Notes under the pieces: model-generated | What the model was told of the DNA's origin: nothing | Seen by the model: the letters and a program-made list of their open reading frames with translations, nothing else | Databases searched by the model: none | Assembly: GCF_000003605.2 (NCBI RefSeq) | Contig: NW_003120930.1 | Span: 50,809-65,633 of the forward strand | DNA length: 14,825 nucleotides | Source of the DNA: Saccoglossus kowalevskii | Taxonomy: Eukaryota; Hemichordata; Enteropneusta; Harrimaniidae | Reading direction: 5' to 3' | Position numbers and translations under genes: made by a program | Part shown: positions 9,392 through 14,825 of the stretch, piece after piece | How positions within the stretch are numbered: position 1 is the first letter of the stretch | Layout: each line of letters starts with the position of its first letter

Positions 9392-9944
9392 TCACTTTTG
9401 CGGTATAATTTTTGGTATGTGTTGGTTCTTGTATATTTCAGTCTCGTCGTCCTGTACTTCGTTTAGTAATTCGAACATACCAGTTTGCGTAAAAGGGGAG
9501 AGTTTTGCGATTTCGATTTTGAAAATGCCTTGGCCTAATTCCATTGTTAAGGGACGGCTGCTTAGGTATATGTGCTCTGTAACTTGCAACACATAAACCT
9601 AAAAACGTTAGGTAATCAACAAAAATGAGTAGCCCAAAAAGTAGGTTCAAGGTCTTCACTCTTTCATAACATAACAACTATTCCTTGTTTATTGTGACAC
9701 CCTCAAATCGACTGATTTACATTCCCCTCAAGAGTCAACAATGGTAAATTCCTCCATTTTACGCCAAGATTCGAAACAGTCTTTTATGCTTGGCGTGTTC
9801 ATTTGTCTTAAATAATATTTCAGTGCCTGTCACTGTCGTATTTTGAGTCTTGCCAATAACATGTTGGTTCAAATTCACGTAGCTATCACCGAGAAAGCTC
9901 GAACAAATTTTCAACTAACATACCAGAAGTTGTTGTGTCGCCAT
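9392..9944 (-). CDS. candidate small three-exon gene on the minus strand (unrecognised product)
   Basis: Exon 1 is complement 9924-9944: ATGGCGACACAACAACTTCTG followed by GTATGT, a strong donor, with the ATG in AATATGGCG context. Exon 2 is complement 9763-9806: acceptor ATTATTTAAG, donor GC|GTAAAA. Exon 3 is complement 9392-9560: acceptor ACCTAAG, ending in TGA. Phases agree (0, then 2) and give 77 residues without internal stops. The last exon reads TMELGQGIFKIEIAKLSPF, then a GMFELLNE segment, then an acidic stretch and PKIIPQK. This is protein-like and more GC-balanced than its surroundings. I do not recognise a family; no signal peptide or membrane segment is visible. A TTTATT at 9130-9135 would be its AATAAA, and an E-box CACGTG lies about 200 bp upstream at 10144-10149. 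The exon 2 donor and exon 3 acceptor are weak, so the model may be wrong or may be a repeat relic. It would be nested, antisense, in the PAN-CUB intron. Confidence 0.28.
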
Positions 9945-10235
9945 ATTGAATTTTTCCAAAAACTCTTATACAACATTTAAACATTAGTAGGGGAAATTCA
10001 CTCACATTAAATTGCGTTCGCCATGCTAGGCAATCAATATTCAGAATTTTATGGCATTTGTTTCATCATGTCGTATAACCCAACTGCTACACAATTCGGC
10101 AATGTATCCGAATGCAGTTTCAAGTGAGTTGCCCCCCAAGTGACACGTGCTAGCCTATCCATAAATTATGTTCATTAATTTATTAATAATCGAGCATATA
10201 ATTTAGTAATTATGCTAAAGATATTTTGTCTGCCG
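9945..10235. other. short gene-free stretch between candidate minus-strand start and the MITE
   Basis: No exon supported. It is upstream of the proposed minus-strand ATG and would hold its promoter. A CACGTG E-box lies at 10144-10149, but no TATA box or other core element could be assigned. Confidence 0.35.
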
Positions 10236-10382
10236 CAGTGGCGGATCCAGCAAAATTTATTGGGGGGGCAATCTTCGCTTAAAATTACTGAGCGTAAATC
10301 GCAGAGAAGCTATGCGTAATCCAGATGATATGAATCGTCATGCGTTTGGGGGGCATGCCCCCTAGCTCTGGATCCGCCACTG
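10236..10382. mobile_element. hAT-type MITE (147 bp) with 15-bp TIRs and 8-bp target-site duplication
   Basis: The left end is CAGTGGCGGATCCAG at 10236-10250. The right end is its exact reverse complement, CTGGATCCGCCACTG, at 10368-10382. The flanking 8 bases are GTCTGCCG (10228-10235) and GTATGCCG (10383-10390), identical at 7 of 8 positions. A CAG-starting TIR with an 8-bp duplication is the hAT superfamily signature, and TIRs of the GTGGCGGATCCAG type are widespread in animal MITEs. Inside are G7 and G6 runs next to each TIR, and a GGGGGCATGCCCCC hairpin near the right end. There is no transposase coding capacity, so it is non-autonomous. One substitution in the duplication and intact TIRs suggest a fairly recent insertion into the intron before the CUB exon. 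Confidence 0.88.
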
Positions 10383-10659
10383 GTATGCCGGGACATCGTT
10401 GTCGTATATAATTGTCCTACACACCACAATCGTGGTGACAGAACTTTTAATAACATGGGGATATTTACTTCTACGCATTCCCCATTTTTTAATGTTTGTT
10501 TTTCAGATCCTGAAGCCATGTTTACTCAAATCACATTTAAACATCATCAAACATTTCTCAAACATCCCTGGGCCAAGTTTTTTTTTTACATTTTTACAAT
10601 TTTATTTAAATACAAACTAAAACAGTGCCATTGACAATTATTCATTTGTCTTTTCACAG
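10383..10659. other. intron remainder leading to the CUB acceptor
   Basis: AT-rich intron sequence with a T10 run at about 10579-10590. It ends in a strong pyrimidine-rich acceptor, TTTGTCTTTTCACAG. No coding signal. Confidence 0.5.
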
Positions 10660-11085
10660 GGTTATTGATTTGCCAGGATGTCAGTAGATATTGTCCAAAG
10701 AAGTCACAATGTCGCGAGAGTAGTGGAATAATTTCAACACTAGATTACCCAATACCATACGAGGGAGCTATGCTTTGTTCGTGGCTAATAGAGGCACCAT
10801 TATCGACATACATACGCCTCACGTTTCAGTCATTTGATGTTGGTGGATTAGGAGACATTTGCGATTCGGATTTCATTGATATCTACAGTGGGAATTCCCA
10901 CAAAGACAACAAAATAGGAAGATTCTGTAACCAAAAAAGACCACCTACTAATATTTTGTCCGACTTCAATGAACTATTTGTTATCTTCACATCAGATGCA
11001 ATAAATGATGAGAATATAGGATTTCTGGCAACGTATGAATTTGAACATATAGCCTTATCAGAAATGCATACTATATTGGAATCAG
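10660..11085 (+). CDS. CUB domain exon
   Basis: This is a single symmetrical 1-1 exon of 426 nt (142 codons) with a strong acceptor (TTTTCACAG) and donor (ATCAG|GTAAAA). It contains a whole CUB domain, a beta-sandwich used in secreted and surface proteins for binding proteins and sugars, often with calcium. Visible landmarks are GIISTLDYP at 23-31 and C40-S-W-L-I (the C-x-W-x-I strand). IRLTFQSFDV is at 52-61, CDSDFIDIYSG at 68-78, IGRFC at 86-90, LFVIFTSD at 106-113, and GFLATYEF at 121-128. The pairs C18 (or C12)-C40 and C68-C90 are the expected disulfides. Asp71 and Asp113 match two of the usual calcium ligands. The glutamate of the common F-D-L-E motif is replaced by Gly62, so calcium binding may be weak. 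Two extra cysteines at 5 and 12 may pair with each other or with a neighbouring module. Confidence 0.93.
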
Positions 11086-12684
11086 GTAAAATGTTTTTCC
11101 ATATATACAATGTGACATGCCAATGTCCCCCATATGGCTTTTGTATGTTTGGGTATGTCATCACTATTCAATTATCATTCATTAACATCAATATTGCTTA
11201 TACGTGACGATGACAAACTAGTTCAGTTCAGCAGTATTGACAGTGTCAAACTGAATCATCATGAATGTAATGATTTCCCAATCTTGTATTTAGCAATCAA
11301 AGATTACTGTTTGAATGACTAGTTTGTACCACAGTATTTGTCATTTCTATGTGTGTTATGACTGGTGTTCGTTGTGTAGGTATGTGCTGTGTGAAGTTGA
11401 TTATATTCATTGTCATATTGAAGTCACCGTTTATTTTAGTGATAGGGTATCACTTGCAAAATGAACTGCATATTTCACACCAAGGTGGTATTTTAATATG
11501 CCAATGATATATATGTGTTATTTGTTTTTACTAAATTCACAGTGAGTGTTACTCGATATCTTAAAAGCATATTCATGATTTGTTCGAAAAATTATTTAAC
11601 ATATTTCTTTCCATTCAGTAAATATAAATACAGAATATTTTTATAATATATTCCACTTGCTTATTGAATTGGAATACAATTTCGAATAAAGAAAACATTC
11701 GAACAAATAAATTACCCACTTTGAAAAATGCTGTTTGTGTAAACGTCACATTTTGGGAAGCACATATTAAAAACGTTTCATGTTTCTTAGTATGGATTGG
11801 ACTGGATTGAGTTCGGGTCGCATCAAGTTTCTGTTGCTGTTTGTGTAGATATGTCTGATATACATCTTGTTAATGTTAGCGTGTATGTTATGTATGGTTA
11901 CTTGTTTCTAGAAATATTGCCCGTGCCTGTAGTAGTTTAGTGCTAAACGCAGCCTTCACCACGCACGTATACACAGTAAGTAAGGGGCGAAGGCAACAAA
12001 AACACACATTACGCAAGGTTTGAACAAAAAACTAGTAAACGAGCACTGTTTTCACTGTACTAAGGAGTACTTTCCTAAAAAATTCAGAACAAAAAACGTC
12101 CAATATCTAAAGTTCGCAGGCTGTTGAAAAGTAGTATTGCACAGAGTGAGTGTCTCGGGCAAAAAACGATAAAATTGAAAGATTCAGCAATCGCTTGCCT
12201 TGCCTTAAACGTATTCTAATTTACATAAATACAAAAGATTACTGTACGCGTTGTCATTTACTCATGAATAATTCAATAATTCAATAATTGGCATTGGTAT
12301 GGCCTTGGCCCATTTTTTCAATAATTGAAGAAGTCAATAATTAGTCATAGGTTTGATTTACAATAGTAGTTTACAAAATATGCCATCTGTAGAAATCACA
12401 CTGTGCATATAAATATAAGTGTGGTCGGTTTACAGTTAGCATAGAGACATGTCTCGTATGGATTTACAAATATCAATCAACGGATAAAACAATGAATCAC
12501 ATGACCAAAAATGTTAAAATGTGATTTTCTCATGATATCAAACTATTACCAAGTTCATTTATTTTAATTAATAAATTGTTGACATTGGTATGTATTCTAT
12601 GCGCAATGCACATTTGCTATCACTATTTAGATATTTCAGTTACAGTTAGTTGATTTAATTTGAAATTCCTAATTTATTTTGCAG
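11086..12684. other. 1.6-kb intron between the CUB and lectin exons
   Basis: No exon was supported; the CUB donor and the lectin acceptor are phase-compatible and can join directly. Four copies of TCAATAATT occur at 12273-12281, 12281-12289, 12318-12326 and 12334-12342. A GC-richer patch at about 11930-12000 could be an old repeat, but its ends were not found. AATAAA at 11685-11690 has no exon before it. A 62-codon frame at 11134-11322 shows no domain. Confidence 0.5.
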
Positions 12685-12888
12685 AAAACCAACATTGTGG
12701 TGTGAATTGGTATTACCATGGGAACTATTGTTACCGATTGTTTCGATTGCCATACAAACTAACTTGGTATGAGAGTGTTAATTTTTGTGAGAGCAATAAT
12801 GCAGTGTTAGCGAGTATGACTACACAAGAAGATGCGTGGTTTATACATCAGCTGACGTCGGATAAACATTTGTCGTGGACATACATTG
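12685..12888 (+). CDS. C-type lectin domain, exon 1 of 3
   Basis: This is a 1-1 exon of 204 nt. The acceptor is TTTATTTTGCAG and the donor is ACATTG|GTAATG. It encodes the N-terminal half of a C-type lectin-like domain: C5 and C16 (the extra N-terminal pair of the long-form fold, within CGVNWYYHGNYCYRL), then TWYESVNFC with C35, AVLASMTTQEDAWF (the helix 2 region), and the W-x-x-IG end at 65-69. These are the standard landmarks in the standard order. The domain continues across the phase 1 junction into the next exon as YIG-LSDNQ. C-type lectin domains bind sugars or proteins, usually in calcium-dependent recognition outside the cell. Confidence 0.94.
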
Positions 12889-13051
12889 GTAATGTAATGA
12901 TGATGAATCAATATTTTGTTGTTAAATGTCTGAATACATTTTTCAATATTTTTAAAATAATGCTCAACATCCCGTTGCAAGTAAACAATTAGACTGAACA
13001 GTAATTTCGCAATGCCTTCATCGTTTAATTGTTCTTTTTAATTCATCACAG

Positions 13052-13133
13052 GTTTATCTGACAATCAAAATGAAGGGCAATATAATTGGACTGACGGACA
13101 CATTTTACAGTATACTGACTGGGACAGAAAGAG
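13052..13133 (+). CDS. C-type lectin domain, exon 2 of 3
   Basis: This short exon of 82 nt is entered in phase 1 and left in phase 2. The acceptor is CTTTTTAATTCATCACAG and the donor is AAAGAG|GTAACT. It reads GLSDNQNEGQYNWTDGHILQ then YTDWDRKR, the WIGL-x-D-x3-EG-x-(F/Y)-x-W-x-DG core that links the two halves of a C-type lectin domain. It is too short to stand out as a long open frame. NWT at domain residues 80-82 is a potential N-glycosylation site. The W at residue 92 precedes the long loop that carries the sugar-binding motif, encoded in the next exon. Confidence 0.93.
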
Positions 13134-13903
13134 GTAACTCACACATATATCATTCATGGCAGCCATTTTGATGCTAAAAATGCATCAAAATCACACTTTT
13201 TAAGTATTCTGAAACCAGATCCCGGTCATGCGTGGGCGGATTTTGTTTAAACGTTGTACATACATTGAACACAATCGGACCATGATGCATAGTATGTCAT
13301 TTTAATTTTCAGATCAAGTTCAAAATGTCTCACTTGAGAACATATATCCGACATGCCGGACTGATCAAGTTTCAACTTCACACAAACATTCGACATCTGC
13401 AAATTCATTTTGTTTCGTGATACTATTCAAGATATAAAATATCAGTCATTTTATTTTCAAAATCACACATTTTCACTATTTTCACTATTCCGTAACCGGG
13501 CCTCAGGCGTGCATAGGTGGATTCTATTCAATCTTTGTACATAAATGGAGCATATGTTCCATTGATGGGCATCATTGGATTCAAAATGAGTGGTGGCCAT
13601 TTTATTTCAAAGAATGTAGTTCCTGATCCATATATTCTACATGCCTGGATCGATCAAGTCAAACTTCGTACGTATATCAAATATCATGTATGCACGTTTG
13701 TCACCACCAATTCCAAAATGACATACTGGCATTTTGTTTAAGCGAATGCGGCTCCACGGAACGGACTATGCCTTTAAATAGTTCATATTGTTTACACTAT
13801 AAATGAGAACTCCAGACTGGCATGGTGTAGTGTCAAACTATATATATCCACCGTATATCCTGAATGTGTTTGATTTTGTGCAATATTATTTGATTTCATA
13901 TAG
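13134..13903. repeat. intron of the lectin domain holding two diverged direct copies of a ~200-bp repeat
   Basis: Within this intron, 13187-13384 and 13459-13671 are collinear, diverged copies in the same orientation. Both begin AAAATCACAC. Both contain CCGG or CGGTCATGCGTGGGCGGATT-like sequence (GCGTGCATAGGTGGATT in copy two) and TTGTACATA-A. Each also has a (G/C)-CATTTTA-TTTC stretch, and both end GACATGCC-GA(T)CGATCAAGT-like sequence followed by AACTTC. A perfect hairpin, ATTTTGATGC / GCATCAAAAT with a 7-base loop, lies at 13165-13191 just before copy one. The open frames at 13517-13741 and 13803-13903 are intronic and have no domain. The copies are either a local tandem duplication or two insertions of the same family. 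Confidence 0.6.
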
Positions 13904-14049
13904 AGCTCAGCCTGATGGAGGACAATACGAAAATTGTGTGGCAATCTATCTCACAAATCTTCATTCATCTGCACATTGGCATGATATTGCATGTGGGACA
14001 AAAACAACAGGGCGTTTTGTATGTCAGAAAACATCGTACACACAATATG
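13904..14049 (+). CDS. C-type lectin domain, exon 3 of 3 (QPD motif, WHD)
   Basis: This exon of 146 nt is entered in phase 2 and left in phase 1. The acceptor is TTGATTTCATATAG and the donor is CAATATG|GTAAGT. It encodes the C-terminal part of the domain: QPD at domain residues 98-100, GGQYENCV with C107, HWHDIAC with C126, and GRFVCQK with C136. C35-C136 and C107-C126 are the expected disulfides. QPD is the galactose-type form of the calcium and sugar loop. The partner WND motif is WHD here (W121-H122-D123), with His in place of the calcium-ligating Asn. The loop between the tryptophan at 92 and QPD is shorter than in many sugar-binding members. Sugar binding is therefore possible but not assured. 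The frame reads on to the next exon. Confidence 0.94.
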
Positions 14050-14795
14050 GTAAGTTTCTAGGGTATAGTGACATTGAAATAATTTTATGGCTAAGTCCTA
14101 ATTAGTTATGAGGATAGCATCACATGATCTGCGGGCGCTAACTACCGCAAACAAGAGTGCAATTCAGGTTTTTTGAGATGAACTATCGCAAAATGCATAG
14201 TTACATTTAATGAGGAGTGCTAAGCCTTATGATTACCCTATGAGTGTCAATCAAAACTTCCTCTATATCTTCCTTTTATTTAGTTTAAAGAGAAACAACA
14301 TGTTATATCTTAGCTACACCTTCGTTAAATTACTTTAAATGATTTTAATATAACTGAAAATGTGTCATTTTCACCCAAACTATTTTGTTAAAAATCTTTA
14401 TTTTTGCAATTACAAAAATTAAATTAATTTGTTCAAATATCTTTTAGAACATTTATCAAACTAACATCGTAACAAACTCCCCTAAAAACATAATATTGCG
14501 ATTGTATACAACACGGTCTGTGCAAATCCTGACATAATGCGTCAGAACCCAAGCATTACATATGAGCCCAGAAACAGAAATGTATTGTCTATGTGAGGTT
14601 GACGTTGTAAACAAAACCTTGACCTATGATCTAGAGTTGTTAGCAACATTTGCATTCGAGTTTCATGGGAAAGAAAATACAAGCCTTTGCTGACGACTGA
14701 TTAGCATGTCGATGTCAGATATGTCATGTATATTCCAGTCAAGAAAGAAAAGAACAGAAGATTAACATGTTTACATTTCTTTGTAATTATTACAG
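14050..14795. other. intron after the lectin domain
   Basis: AT-rich sequence of about 750 bp without coding signals. Two short similar stretches, AACTACCGCAAA at about 14140 and AACTATCGCAAA at about 14181, are the only local repetition seen. It ends in the acceptor TTTCTTTGTAATTATTACAG. Confidence 0.5.
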
Positions 14796-14825
14796 AGACC
14801 AATAAGAAGGACATCATTTTTCATT
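14796..14825 (+). CDS. start of a further exon, cut by the window edge
   Basis: A good acceptor, TTTACATTTCTTTGTAATTATTACAG, is followed by 30 nt that stay open when entered in phase 1 from the lectin donor at 14049. They read (E)TNKKDIIFH. This fits a linker to the next module but is too short for a domain call. It shows that the protein probably continues beyond the lectin domain. Confidence 0.5.

Larger units (their letters stand above)
4796..14825 (+). other. multi-exon gene for a modular extracellular lectin-like protein (partial at both ends)
   Basis: The gene model joins exons 4796-4955, 7514-7768, 10660-11085, 12685-12888, 13052-13133, 13904-14049 and 14796 to the edge. All have AG acceptors and GT donors, and all junction phases agree: 1, 1, 1, 1, 2, 1. 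The resulting order is a possible discoidin-like half-domain, PAN/apple-like, CUB, long-form C-type lectin domain, then more protein beyond the window. No start codon, signal peptide, membrane segment or terminal stop of this reading frame is in view, so the gene must extend to both sides. The first and last exons are the weakest members. The CUB and C-type lectin exons could belong to a separate transcript from the earlier exons, but the matching phases favour one gene. I do not recognise a named orthologue. Confidence 0.7.

Noticed and set aside
13517-13741. 74-codon plus-strand open frame inside the lectin intron
   Set aside because: Lies within repeat copy two; has no domain, and using it would break the correctly phased join of lectin exons 2 and 3.
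1-14825. CRISPR arrays, tRNA or rRNA genes, bacterial operons or phage-like systems
   Set aside because: No regularly spaced repeats, no cloverleaf with A and B boxes, no ribosome-binding-site-led gene chains; the coding style is spliced and animal-like.

Overview
The window looks like nuclear DNA from an invertebrate animal. It is AT-rich (about two thirds A+T by eye), and coding sequence comes in short exons bounded by GT..AG sites. It holds extracellular animal modules (CUB, PAN/apple-like, C-type lectin) and two kinds of animal mobile element: a Tx1/L1-type LINE and a hAT-type MITE. The modules and the spliced, repeat-filled layout suggest a marine invertebrate such as a lophotrochozoan or an invertebrate deuterostome. 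The phylum cannot be fixed from the sequence alone. There is no prokaryotic gene, operon, CRISPR array, rRNA or tRNA.

Layout. 1-789: T-rich sequence without a supportable gene, possibly the 3' UTR of the adjoining LINE. 790-about 4610: a decayed antisense LINE of the Tx1/L1 clade. It has an ORF1 with a CCHC zinc knuckle, a reverse transcriptase with recognisable motifs A, B and YADD, and a C-terminal CCHC motif. The endonuclease part of ORF2 is missing, and several frameshifts and stops break the frames. 4796-14825: plus-strand exons of one multidomain secreted or cell-surface protein gene that runs off the right edge. In order they are a possible discoidin-like C-terminal half (4796-4955), a PAN/apple-like exon (7514-7768), a CUB exon (10660-11085), a three-exon C-type lectin domain (12685-12888, 13052-13133, 13904-14049), and the start of another exon (14796 to the edge). 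Module-boundary introns are phase 1, so the PAN-like and CUB exons are symmetrical 1-1 modules, the usual sign of exon shuffling.

The introns contain a 147-bp hAT-type MITE with 15-bp terminal inverted repeats and a near-perfect 8-bp target duplication (10236-10382), and a diverged local duplication inside the lectin domain (13187-13384 and 13459-13671). They also contain two speculative items: an alternative terminal exon with a poly(A) signal after the PAN-like exon (9028 to about 9245), and a phase-consistent three-exon small gene on the minus strand (9392-9944).

If spliced as read, the product is a modular lectin. The PAN and CUB modules would give protein or carbohydrate contacts, and the C-type lectin domain has the galactose-type QPD motif but WHD in place of the canonical WND. 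Such proteins usually act outside the cell in recognition, immunity or matrix adhesion. Which of these applies cannot be told from the sequence.
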